DNA from: Akkermansiaceae bacterium
GTDB lineage: Bacteria; Verrucomicrobiota; Verrucomicrobiia; Verrucomicrobiales; Akkermansiaceae
Direction of reading: 5' to 3'
Assembly (NCBI GenBank): GCA_905182405.1
Contig: CAJJBQ010000001.1
Span: 496,001 to 560,000, forward strand
DNA length: 64,000 nt
In this document: one piece after another, positions 8,254 through 16,083 of the stretch
How the letters are laid out: each line of letters starts with the position of its first letter
How positions within the stretch are numbered: position 1 is the first letter of the stretch
Translations under genes and position numbers: made by a program
Notes under the pieces: generated by a model
Seen by the model: only the letters and a program-made list of their open reading frames with translations
Told to the model about the DNA's origin: nothing
Databases searched by the model: none

Positions 8254-10017
8254 TTAGCGAAGAACATGGGCGGCGCGGGCCTGGGCCTCTGGTAAGGGAA
8301 GGCCGTCTTTCGCTCCCGGGCGTTGGTGGCCGATGTGGGAGAGCCATGCGGGCGCGAGAATGTTTTGACGTTGGTTGTAGTAGCTGACGAGTTCGTCGGA
8401 GAGCTCGGGTATTGGCTTGCCCATGAGGCTTTTGTAAATGACGGATGCGAGCAGGCGGTGGCCTTCCCGGTTGATATGAACGCCGTCTTTTGAAAGGGCA
8501 AAAGTGGGATCTTTTTGACGACGTTCGTTGACGATGGTGTTGATGGGAGTGTGGGTATCGACAACGGCGGCGACTTGATCTTTTTGGGCCACGACCCAGC
8601 GGGCATAGGTGGCGATGACATCGCGGTCGTAGTGCTCATAGACCTGATTCCAGTGAAATTCTTTCGCGTTGATCGGCGCGATCTTCTTGGTGGCCTTGGG
8701 ATCGAAAGGAGGAGGCGTGACGAGGATGAGCTTGGCACCGGAAGCGGTGACCTCGTTGATGAGTTTCTGGATGCCCTGTTGATACGCCTGAAAGCGGTCT
8801 ATCGAGAAGGGGTGGTAGATGCCATCGTTCATGCCGTAGCAGGCGATCACTAGATCGGGCTTGGCCTTGGAGAGGGCGCGGGTCAGGCGTTCGTGGACGT
8901 TGGGCCGCGGGAAGGGGTGCTTGGGCTCGGAGAGTCCGGTGACTCCTTCGGATGAGAGTCCGCAGGCGATAATTTCGGGGGCGAAGCCCTCGAGGTGGAG
9001 GGCCGCTTGAAGATCGACGAGGTAGCCGCGTGAGGCGGTGATCGAATCGCCGAGGAACAGAATGCGGTGGGAAGAGAGGAGGAGGTTGCTGGATTTTTTA
9101 AAGCCCCAGACTTTTTCCAAAACCGGGATGACCTCGGGGTCCATTTCTCGTAGCGAGGCGTAGTTGTAGGGGGTAATGTCGTTTGCGCCGAAGAAGGCTT
9201 CCGTGGTTTCGGCGAAGTATTCCATCTGATTACTCATGGCGTAGGTGGGTCCGTTGCTGACGCGGAGGGGTTTTTTGGGATCGCCGCTACGCTTGGGAAG
9301 GTTGGTGAATCGGCCGGTTTTTTGGGCATTTTGATAGGCCTTGAGGATGCCGGGATGGTCGTCGCCGAGGAGATGGTTGTGGTAGGCGTGGGCGAGCTCG
9401 TGGAGAGTGAAGTTGGGCATGCGCATGGTCTCGCGCTCGAAGTTGAGGATGTTGGAGAACTCAACCGTCTTCGCCATTTCTACCGGGAAATTATTGCTCT
9501 TGAGCCAGGCTGAGCTGGGATGATGACAAGCTCCGCCGTGGCCATCGCCGGAGGGAGAAAAGTAGAGAGGGACTTTTTTCAAATAGGCGACTGCGGGGGC
9601 GGGGACGCGGTCGATGATGTCCTGTAGTTGGTTGTGCAAGAGGTGGATGGCATGTTTGGTTTCGCGGGGATGCTTCTTGAGAAGATCATCGTGGATGAAA
9701 AGGGACCAGCCGAGGCGGCTTTGGCGATTGTATCCGGCGGGAGCAGGGAAGTTGGAGTGTCCGGCGGCGAGGAGATTGGCGGCAAGGGTGTCGCGGTAGG
9801 GGGTGAGCGATTGGCGCAGTTTGGGTGGGATGGAATCGAGAAAGGCTTTATTGGTGATCGCGGCATGGGCTCCGGCGGGCGAGAGTTTTTCGAGACCGAG
9901 CTTGAGGGCCGGGTGATCGGGCTGCTTGCCCTTGAGAAGAGCGAGGGGCGAAAGTTCTACCGCGAAAGCAGGGAGAGCGAGGATGAGAAAGAGGAACCAC
10001 TTCATTGGAGAAAGCAT
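8254..10017 (-). CDS. Secreted two-domain protein: HExxH metallopeptidase-like plus SGNH hydrolase
   Basis: 587 aa with signal peptide (a start at the internal MKWFLFLILALPAFA, ATG near 10005, is equally possible). The N-terminal half (about 20-320) has an H-E-L-A-H zinc motif (TLHELAHAYHNHL) followed by a later QMEYFAET, the layout of a gluzincin-like peptidase. The C-terminal half (about 325-545) is an SGNH esterase: ILFLGDSITAS, CYGMNDG and a final KDGVHINREGH. The combination suggests a secreted enzyme attacking both ester groups and a peptide, or a zinc site reused for binding. It lies upstream of the sulfatase in the same operon. Confidence 0.82.
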   Translation of the reverse strand: MLSPMKWFLFLILALPAFAVELSPLALLKGKQPDHPALKLGLEKLSPAGAHAAITNKAFLDSIPPKLRQSLTPYRDTLAANLLAAGHSNFPAPAGYNRQSRLGWSLFIHDDLLKKHPRETKHAIHLLHNQLQDIIDRVPAPAVAYLKKVPLYFSPSGDGHGGACHHPSSAWLKSNNFPVEMAKTVEFSNILNFERETMRMPNFTLHELAHAYHNHLLGDDHPGILKAYQNAQKTGRFTNLPKRSGDPKKPLRVSNGPTYAMSNQMEYFAETTEAFFGANDITPYNYASLREMDPEVIPVLEKVWGFKKSSNLLLSSHRILFLGDSITASRGYLVDLQAALHLEGFAPEIIACGLSSEGVTGLSEPKHPFPRPNVHERLTRALSKAKPDLVIACYGMNDGIYHPFSIDRFQAYQQGIQKLINEVTASGAKLILVTPPPFDPKATKKIAPINAKEFHWNQVYEHYDRDVIATYARWVVAQKDQVAAVVDTHTPINTIVNERRQKDPTFALSKDGVHINREGHRLLASVIYKSLMGKPIPELSDELVSYYNQRQNILAPAWLSHIGHQRPGAKDGLPLPEAQARAAHVLR

Positions 10018-10104
10018 AGACTGAGATCCGTTAGGAGTGGAGTAGAAATTCTGGATCGCAATTCCCTTTCGATACCCGATTTAGGCCTTTCATGATGCAG
10101 TTAG

Positions 10105-10421
10105 ATGCTGAGCGATAGCAGGCCTTCTGATTTAAATGCCAGCCAGCGCCGCAATAGTCGGCTGATTGTCTTTGGGCAAACGAGTAGTAGATCCGGGGAT
10201 GCGCCTACTCCTTCCGGTGGGCCGCTCGGGATGGCTACTTGGGTCTGTTTTCGCTCGTGATTTTTCCTGCGCCCTTGGCGTTGATCATTTCGATTATCGC
10301 AATACGGGACATTCAGAAAAGTGATGGGGCGTTCAAGCAGAAGCATGGAATGGGGCGCGCCATGTTCGGCTTGGGGATGGGGATTTTAGGGGCCTTGATC
10401 TTGGCGATTGTGCTCCTGTAG
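10105..10421 (+). pseudogene. Frameshifted DUF4190-type membrane protein
   Basis: Frame A starts at ATG 10105 and runs to APTPSGGPLGMATW, then ends. About base 10240 the homologous reading moves to another frame: GLFSLVIFPAPLALIISIIA, RDIQKS, then GMGRAMFGLGMGILGALILA. Together they give the usual DUF4190 pattern of two transmembrane helices around a short RDI/GR loop. The frameshift makes it a likely pseudogene unless it is a sequence error. An N-terminal sensor domain normally found in such proteins is not recognisable. Confidence 0.5.
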
Positions 10422-10443
10422 CATCTGTCTGATAAATAGGCCT

Positions 10444-10722
10444 TTAGCATTCTTCGATTCTTCTCACAAGATCATCGATTTCACGTTGGACGGGACGCGT
10501 GGAAATTGTGCGAATCTCGAAGAGGAAGGGCTTTAAGATGGGGCCAAGCGAGCTGGGGGGCTTGAGAAGGTTCCAGAGCTTCTGGCTCGCCTTCATGGCG
10601 CGGGCTTCTTTGTGCGAGGAAAGATCCTGAAGGAGCTTCTGGACGGAGCGGGATTCCTTTTCAGATACGCTGGTATCGGACCAGTCGAGTTCGCGAACGC
10701 GTTTCCAAAGGGGAGAATCCAT
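10444..10722 (-). CDS. Hypothetical helical protein
   Basis: 92 aa, predicted all-helical, without signal peptide or membrane segment. The SQKLWNLLKPPSSLGPILKPF stretch resembles one HEAT-like repeat of the kind found in some small immunity proteins, but the match is weak. It lies between the DUF4190 relic and the pseudopilin gene. I do not recognise the family. Confidence 0.45.
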   Translation of the reverse strand: MDSPLWKRVRELDWSDTSVSEKESRSVQKLLQDLSSHKEARAMKASQKLWNLLKPPSSLGPILKPFLFEIRTISTRPVQREIDDLVRRIEEC

Positions 10723-10754
10723 AGCAATACTCTAGGCGAAAACCGGGAAAGAAA

Positions 10755-10783
10755 AAAGACGGACCTACAAGAGGTCCGTCTTT
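10755..10783 (-). terminator. Intrinsic terminator of the pseudopilin gene
   Basis: A perfect 11-bp stem (AAAGACGGACC / GGTCCGTCTTT) with a 7-base loop, followed on the minus strand by a T-rich tract (TTTTTTCTTT overlapping the stem end). It lies 41 bases after the pseudopilin stop codon. Confidence 0.85.
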
Positions 10784-10823
10784 GTTTAGATGTTTATTCG
10801 AGTTTTCTAGAAATTCCAGACTC

Positions 10824-11540
10824 TCATTCGATTCCGGTAGGCGCCTTAACCTCTGGCTCATCTTCTTCCCAGACGCTGTCCGGGCCAGGAGTGAAGAGGT
10901 TTGCACGGCCTTGTCCCTTAAGGAGGGCTTTTCCGGAGCCGTCTTTCGAGATCTTTCCGGTGGCAACTGAGTTGTCACCACGAAGGTAGACATACTCACC
11001 CGCGTAGGGGTTAGAATCGAAAACTGGATCCTGTCCGCCTGACTTGAGGGGAGCAACGGCGAGAGGAGTGGAGCTGCGGGTGTAGCTTGAGGAGAGGGCT
11101 TGTGAGCCGGAGAGCATCACGTAGCCAAATCCATTTTCACCCCGCTTGAGGACATCATCACGGTTCTTGGTCACATCGTCACCTTCTTTGGTTCCTTTTA
11201 CACCCTTGGCGTAGAAGATTTTCTCGCTGTCAGTCGAGAGGCCAACGATGAGCTGGGCAAAGTAAGCATTAGCGTCGTCGCCGCTGGGGACTTCAGCGCC
11301 TTCCTCTTCGAGCTGGATTCGAGTATCCTCGGAAGGATAGCTGTCGTAGCTGCTGTCGAACTCGTTCATGGCAATACCAATCTGCTTGGCATTGTTGATC
11401 GTTTTCGCTTTGTCAGCGTTCTTTTTGGCTTTGAGAATCGCCGGAGTCGCAAGTCCTGCAAGGACAGCGATGATGGCGATAACAACGAGGAGCTCCACGA
11501 GAGTGAAGCCCTTGCGCATCAATTTTTTAGTTAATTTCAT
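10824..11540 (-). CDS. Type II secretion-type pseudopilin (GspG-like)
   Basis: 238 aa from the ATG at 11540. It has a short basic leader (MKLTKKLMRKG) followed by FTLVELLVVIAIIAVLAGLA, the prepilin peptidase site and the hydrophobic N-terminal helix. The remainder is a globular domain beginning NADKAKTINNAKQIGIAMNE. Verrucomicrobiota carry many such orphan pseudopilins, so assignment to a given secretion system is not possible here. The gene is monocistronic, with its own terminator at 10755-10783. Confidence 0.88.
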   Translation of the reverse strand: MKLTKKLMRKGFTLVELLVVIAIIAVLAGLATPAILKAKKNADKAKTINNAKQIGIAMNEFDSSYDSYPSEDTRIQLEEEGAEVPSGDDANAYFAQLIVGLSTDSEKIFYAKGVKGTKEGDDVTKNRDDVLKRGENGFGYVMLSGSQALSSSYTRSSTPLAVAPLKSGGQDPVFDSNPYAGEYVYLRGDNSVATGKISKDGSGKALLKGQGRANLFTPGPDSVWEEDEPEVKAPTGIE

Positions 11541-11670
11541 TACTTTGGTATAATTTGGCCTTTTTTCGAGAAATCGGGCCGGTTTTTTAAGTGGAGGAGG
11601 GCAAAAAAACATTCCTCACATCTGGAAGTTACGCCGCAGGGATGTCACGGCAAGAGAAAAGGCCTGGGTC

Positions 11671-12459
11671 CTATTGAAAAGCGTCCTTTAGGCTATCGAG
11701 ATCGGCCGGGCCGGCTTGGTCTGCTGCAATAATCGCTTCTTTCTGAAGGGTCACGAGGGTTTCGATCCCTTTTTGAGCGAGTTCCAGCATTGCCGTCATT
11801 TCAGCGGGGCTGAAAGTCGATTCCTCGCCGCTGCCCTGAAGTTCCACAAATTGGCCGTCTTCGGTCATGACGATATTGAAGTCGACTGCGGCGTCGCGGT
11901 CCTCAGGGTAATTCAGATCGAGGATGGCTTCTCCTTCATAAATACCTGCGCTGACGGCGGCGACGAGTTTCTTGATAGGGAAGTCTTTCAGCTTTCCTTC
12001 GCCCATGAGCTTATTGAGTGCGATGGCCACGGCGACCATTCCTCCGGTGATCGAGGCGGTTCGGGTGCCTCCATCGGCTTGGAGGACATCGCAGTCAACC
12101 CAGATCGTGCGTTGGCCGATTTTCTTGAGATCGACGACGGCACGGAGCGAGCGACCGATGAGGCGCTGGATCTCGGAGGAGCGGCCATCGAGCTTACCGC
12201 GGGAGATGTCCCGTGATTTGCGATCGTGGGTAGAATAGGGGAGCATGGAATACTCGGCGGTGAGCCAGCCGCCCTTGACTCCCTGCATTTTCATCCAGCG
12301 AGGAACATTTTCATCAACAGTTGCCGCGCAAATGACGCGGGTATTTCCAAAAGAAACGAGAACCGAGCCAGTGGCATGGGGGGCGACGTTGGGAGTGAAG
12401 GAAATAGGGCGAAGATCAGTAACTGTGCGGCCATCAGGACGTTCCATGAGGTCGGGCAT
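11671..12459 (-). CDS. rph: Ribonuclease PH
   Basis: About 262 aa. It trims the 3' ends of tRNA precursors by phosphorolysis. Motifs: RPISF, GNTRVICAATV, GWLTAEYSMLPYSTHDR, GRSSEIQRLIGRSLRAVVDL, WVDCDVLQADGGTRTASITG and DLNYPEDRDA. The frame extends to a TTG at 12480; ATGs at 12459 (MPDLMERPDGR) or 12447 are more likely starts, since most family members begin with the Arg-x-DGR segment. It is divergent from rpsN, sharing a promoter region of about 100 bp. Confidence 0.95.
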   Translation of the reverse strand: MPDLMERPDGRTVTDLRPISFTPNVAPHATGSVLVSFGNTRVICAATVDENVPRWMKMQGVKGGWLTAEYSMLPYSTHDRKSRDISRGKLDGRSSEIQRLIGRSLRAVVDLKKIGQRTIWVDCDVLQADGGTRTASITGGMVAVAIALNKLMGEGKLKDFPIKKLVAAVSAGIYEGEAILDLNYPEDRDAAVDFNIVMTEDGQFVELQGSGEESTFSPAEMTAMLELAQKGIETLVTLQKEAIIAADQAGPADLDSLKDAFQ

Positions 12460-12562
12460 ACGCTGGAGATGGGCCTTCAAGCAATCTCAAAGCGGGTCTA
12501 AGTAAGAATAATTACAATTGTGGCTTGCTTTCGGGGCCGAAATCGATAGTTCTTCCCGCCCC

Positions 12563-12832
12563 ATGGCAAGAAAATGCTGGATAGAGCGCAACAAGCGCAA
12601 AGCTAAGACCGTTGCAAAATATGCAGACCTTCGTCACCAGTTGAAGAAGGAGAAAGATTATGTCGGTCTCACTATGCTTCCTCGTGACGCTAGCCCGACT
12701 CGTTTGGTGAACCGTTGTGAAGTGACTGGACGTCGCCGTGGATTCCTCCGCCGCTTCCGTCTTTCCCGGATTGCCTTTCGTCAGATGGCTTCCCACGGCC
12801 TCATTCCTGGAGTGACAAAGTCCTCCTGGTAG
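12563..12832 (+). CDS. rpsN: 30S ribosomal protein S14
   Basis: 89 aa, starting [19 protein letters not shown]. This is the long S14 form without the two CxxC pairs of the short zinc-binding form. The C-terminal core [20 protein letters not shown] is typical. ATG 12563 is chosen because it matches the family N-terminus. It stands alone, away from the spc operon, and is followed by the FmdB gene 63 bp downstream. Confidence 0.96.
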   Translation: MARKCWIERNKRKAKTVAKYADLRHQLKKEKDYVGLTMLPRDASPTRLVNRCEVTGRRRGFLRRFRLSRIAFRQMASHGLIPGVTKSSW

Positions 12833-12895
12833 AGTATTACATGGGTCGTCAGGAAAAGTGACGTGCCCCGCACGGTCATCGATCTGGCTCCGCCC

Positions 12896-13159
12896 ATGCC
12901 TATATACGAATACCTTTCTGAAAGTCCGGATGAGCCGGGCTCTAGTTGTCGGATCTGCTCAAAAGGCTTTGAGCTTTTCCGTCCCATTGACCGTGAGGCG
13001 CTTAAGAAGTGCCCCATGTGCAAGAATTCTGTGCGCAAGGTGATCTCGAAGGTCAGTTCGCCCAGGACGGTCGCAAAGCCTTTTTCCACTTCTGACGCCA
13101 AGAAGGCGGGCTTCACGGTGCTCGAGAAGCGAGACACGGGTGTTTATGAAAAGATCTAA
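12896..13159 (+). CDS. FmdB-family zinc-ribbon protein
   Basis: 87 aa, starting MPIYEYLSES (ATG 12896, the standard family start). Two metal-binding pairs are visible: CRIC and CPMC, with FELFRPIDREALKKCP between. FmdB-type regulators are small putative zinc-ribbon proteins of unclear role. It lies between rpsN and the CorC gene, 6 bp upstream of the latter, so it is probably cotranscribed with it. Confidence 0.88.
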   Translation: MPIYEYLSESPDEPGSSCRICSKGFELFRPIDREALKKCPMCKNSVRKVISKVSSPRTVAKPFSTSDAKKAGFTVLEKRDTGVYEKI

Positions 13160-13165
13160 TCGGCG

Positions 13166-14557
13166 ATGATGATCGATCTTCCTTTTATATTGGCTTCAGC
13201 GTCGTCTGAAATTCCGACGGAGTATCCCACGTGGGGAGAAGCTGGACTTTATCTTCTAGGGATCGCCTTTTTTCTCCTTCTCAATGCCTTCTTCGTGGCA
13301 TCAGAGTTTGCCATCGTGAAGGTCCGTCCGGGCCAGATCGAAGGAGAGCTTGAGAGCAAACCGAAGAGGGCCGGGATTGCCAAGTTCGTGGTGGGGAACC
13401 TTGATGGTTACCTCTCGGCGAACCAACTCGGGATTACCATCGCTTCCTTGGCGCTGCCATTTCTCGGAGAGCCCTTCATCAAGAGTTTGGTCGCACCTTC
13501 TTTGGTGTCGCTGGACTTGTCAGAGAAGGTTATTAAAGGGATTTCTTATACAGTGGCGATGGGATCGTTCACTTTCCTTCATGTGGTGATTGGGGAGCTA
13601 CTGCCAAAGTCGATCGCTATTCGTAAGTCACTTGGCACGACATTGGTAATCGCGAGACCGCTCCATATCTTCTACTGGATTTTCCGGCCGGTCATTTTTA
13701 TTCTCAATGGCACTGCGAATGTCTTGCTGAAGAATATTTTCAAGATCGACCCGGTCTCCGAGGGCGAAGCGGTCCACAGTTCCGAAGAGCTTGCGATGCT
13801 GGTGGAGCAAAGCGAGCGTGAGCAAGAGGTGACCGAAACCGAGCGTGAGATTCTCATCAATGCGCTTGAACTCAACGACATTTCAGTCAAGGACGTAATG
13901 ACACCCCGGAGCGAAGTGGTTTTTCTTGATATCGAAAAAGGATTTCCGGAGAACCTCGAGTTTGCCATCAAGGCGACGCATACCCGTTTCCCCCTGGTAA
14001 AGGGACATCTCGATGAAACTCTGGGTCTCATTCACATCAAGGACGTGCTGAAGCTCATGAATGAGGACGACAAGGATCTTCTTCATATCAAGAGGGAGAT
14101 CAAAGTGGTCCCTGAGATCATGAAGCTGGATGATCTGTTAAAGTTCTTCCTTACCGAGCGGGTTCATCTTGCGCTCGTGGTGGATGAGTTTGGCGATCCG
14201 GCGGGTCTTGTCTTCATGGACAACATCATGACTGAACTGGTGGGGAATATTAAGGACGAATTCGATGTCGATGAAGCGACCGAATTCCGCCGCCATAATG
14301 CAGATGAATTTACGGTGGAAGGCGGACTCACTCTCAATGAACTTTCTGATCACGAACCAAGTCTCGATCTCGACAGTGGCGAGGTGAGCACCATCGCGGG
14401 CTACATCGTCCAGCAATTGGGGCACCTTCCTGAAGCGGGAGAAAAGGTTGAGGTGGAAGGATTCGAAGCGACGGTGACCCGCGCAGACGACCGCCGGATC
14501 GAGGAATTGACCTTCATGCGACTCCCCGAGCCGGATGGAAAGGAAGAAGAGGCTTAG
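13166..14557 (+). CDS. CNNM/CorC-family membrane protein (hemolysin C-like)
   Basis: 463 aa. The N-terminal DUF21 transmembrane domain (about 25-200) includes LLLNAFFVASEFAIVKVRP, VGNLDGYLSANQLGITIASLALP and GELLPKSIAIRKS. Two CBS domains follow (about 220-345; VKDVMTPRSEVV, LALVVDEFGDPAGLV) and then a CorC_HlyC domain (about 360-450). Members act in Mg/Co homeostasis or as export partners. Complete, with the expected domain order. Confidence 0.92.
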   Translation: MMIDLPFILASASSEIPTEYPTWGEAGLYLLGIAFFLLLNAFFVASEFAIVKVRPGQIEGELESKPKRAGIAKFVVGNLDGYLSANQLGITIASLALPFLGEPFIKSLVAPSLVSLDLSEKVIKGISYTVAMGSFTFLHVVIGELLPKSIAIRKSLGTTLVIARPLHIFYWIFRPVIFILNGTANVLLKNIFKIDPVSEGEAVHSSEELAMLVEQSEREQEVTETEREILINALELNDISVKDVMTPRSEVVFLDIEKGFPENLEFAIKATHTRFPLVKGHLDETLGLIHIKDVLKLMNEDDKDLLHIKREIKVVPEIMKLDDLLKFFLTERVHLALVVDEFGDPAGLVFMDNIMTELVGNIKDEFDVDEATEFRRHNADEFTVEGGLTLNELSDHEPSLDLDSGEVSTIAGYIVQQLGHLPEAGEKVEVEGFEATVTRADDRRIEELTFMRLPEPDGKEEEA

Positions 14558-14566
14558 TTGTATGAA

Positions 14567-15088
14567 CTATTCTTTGTCCACCGAGTCGGGGACGAACTTG
14601 AGCACGGTGCCGTTGATGCAGTAGCGCTTGTCGGTGGGCGTGTTGAATCCTTCGCCAAGAAAGACGTGACCCAGGTGGCCGTCACAGTTCTTACAGCGGA
14701 CTTCGGTGCGGGCATAGCCAAGGTCGAAGTCGGTATCCGTGACGATATTTTGAGCGTCGGCGGGATCGTAGAATGAAGGCCAGCCGCACTTTGAATCAAA
14801 TTTCTCATTTGAGGAGAAGAGCTTCGTATCGCAGCCCGCGCAGAAGTAGGATCCGGTGCCTTGTTCCTTGAACTCATGGTAGACTTCGCCATTGGCTGCC
14901 TCCGTTCCTGCTTCGCGAAGAATGCGGTATTGCTCGGGGGTGAGCTTTTCTTTCCACTCTGCGTTGGTGAGTTCGACCTTTGCTTCAGGCTGCTCGGGAG
15001 GCGTTGATTGGGTGGCCATGGGATCTTGTTTTTTGCAGTTCACGAGGAGGAGAGGCGCGATTGCCGCGAGGAGGATTGCCATCTTCAT
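14567..15088 (-). CDS. msrB: Lipoprotein methionine-R-sulfoxide reductase MsrB
   Basis: 173 aa. A lipoprotein signal (ILLAAIAPLLLVNC, lipidated Cys18) precedes an MsrB domain from about residue 38. Zinc pairs are CAGC and CKNC; the catalytic Cys is in RYCING, where most relatives have RYCINS. It repairs the R epimer of oxidised methionine in envelope proteins. It is a single gene, convergent with corC. With katG and the Sec peroxiredoxin it adds to an oxidative-defence theme, though the genes are not clustered. Confidence 0.93.
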   Translation of the reverse strand: MKMAILLAAIAPLLLVNCKKQDPMATQSTPPEQPEAKVELTNAEWKEKLTPEQYRILREAGTEAANGEVYHEFKEQGTGSYFCAGCDTKLFSSNEKFDSKCGWPSFYDPADAQNIVTDTDFDLGYARTEVRCKNCDGHLGHVFLGEGFNTPTDKRYCINGTVLKFVPDSVDKE

Positions 15089-15131
15089 GATATTAAGAGG
15101 TTAGGGGGGAAATCTTGTTCCGTCAAATTTC

Positions 15132-16034
15132 GTGAGCTTGTTGAAATCTGAAAAATGGCCGATGCTTGCTGACGTGAAACTCACACGCGGAAAAGTCATC
15201 GTGGCAGGGCTCGTTCTTCTGGGCCTGACCTTTTTAACGTTGGGAGTCATGATGACGAAGAAGCGCCCCAATTACTACGCCCACTCGCTACGAAACTGGC
15301 AGGAAGCGGACGCTGTGCCGGGCTATCCTATCGCGCTTAATGGCGAGGTGGAGCTGCGGGAGTTTGTTACAATGGAGTTTGCTCCAAATCTGAACCTGCT
15401 CAGCGGGATTGACCTCTACTTATTACCGGTGGCAAGGGCGTTTGAGAACCCTCTCGGTGACTTCGCGATTATAGAGGAAGGCTTCGGTGCGAATGGTCTT
15501 TTGGGCGCGAAACTGAATAGCGCTGGAGGAGGAACTGCCGGAGTGAGTGATTCGGTTTCGGCGGCTGGGAATGGGCTCGTCCTTTTCGTGGGTCAGGCGG
15601 AAGGCTATCCTGGAAAAGTTATCGTGCTGGGTCATCGGCTTCCGGATGGGAAGGTTGTCCAGAGTCTCTACGCCCGGGTGAGTGATGTTTCGGTGCGGGT
15701 TGGTAAAGTGGTGTCCCGCGGAGCTGAGATGGCCAAGCTCATTTCTCTCGAGAAGGAGGTTGGGCTTCATTTTGAGATTCGAGAATCGATAGGAATCGAT
15801 GTCATGCGGCAGGAGATTGCGGGAGTGGTTCTCAATGAGCTGCGCAGTGCGAATCATTTCAACCGGATTGATCCGATGGCTTTTCTAGAAGAGCACGAAG
15901 TTGCGAGCTGCTGGGCGGAGCCACTCGCGGTGATGCAGGAGGCTAAGGGAAAGAATTTTAGTGAAATTCTGGAAATGGATGCGGAAAGCGCAGCGAAGCT
16001 CAGCGAGATTCTCGGCGGTGAAGAGAAAGAATGA
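15132..16034 (+). CDS. Membrane-anchored degenerate M23 (LytM-like) protein
   Basis: 300 aa from GTG 15132 (ATG 15162 is an alternative). One transmembrane anchor at about 18-40 (VIVAGLVLLGLTFLTLGVMM). The region at about 130-240 follows the M23 beta fold (GNGLVLFVGQAEGYPGKVIV, then SVRVGKVVSRGAEMA, then LHFEIRE). The zinc ligands are not preserved: the usual YGHL is LYARV, and the HxH motif is GLHFEI. It is therefore probably a non-catalytic binder, like EnvC-type activators. It precedes the MbnP-MbnH gene by 49 bp on the same strand. Confidence 0.65.
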   Translation: MSLLKSEKWPMLADVKLTRGKVIVAGLVLLGLTFLTLGVMMTKKRPNYYAHSLRNWQEADAVPGYPIALNGEVELREFVTMEFAPNLNLLSGIDLYLLPVARAFENPLGDFAIIEEGFGANGLLGAKLNSAGGGTAGVSDSVSAAGNGLVLFVGQAEGYPGKVIVLGHRLPDGKVVQSLYARVSDVSVRVGKVVSRGAEMAKLISLEKEVGLHFEIRESIGIDVMRQEIAGVVLNELRSANHFNRIDPMAFLEEHEVASCWAEPLAVMQEAKGKNFSEILEMDAESAAKLSEILGGEEKE

Positions 16035-16083
16035 TCTTAGCTTTGCGGATGCGGAGGGGAGTATCTTGTGCTATCGCCTATTG

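Noticed and set aside
8241-8738. N-terminal extension of the sulfatase frame (166 codons)
   Set aside because: It lies inside the SGNH gene in another frame, is Ser/Pro-rich, and the ATG at 8240 starts a proper signal peptide.
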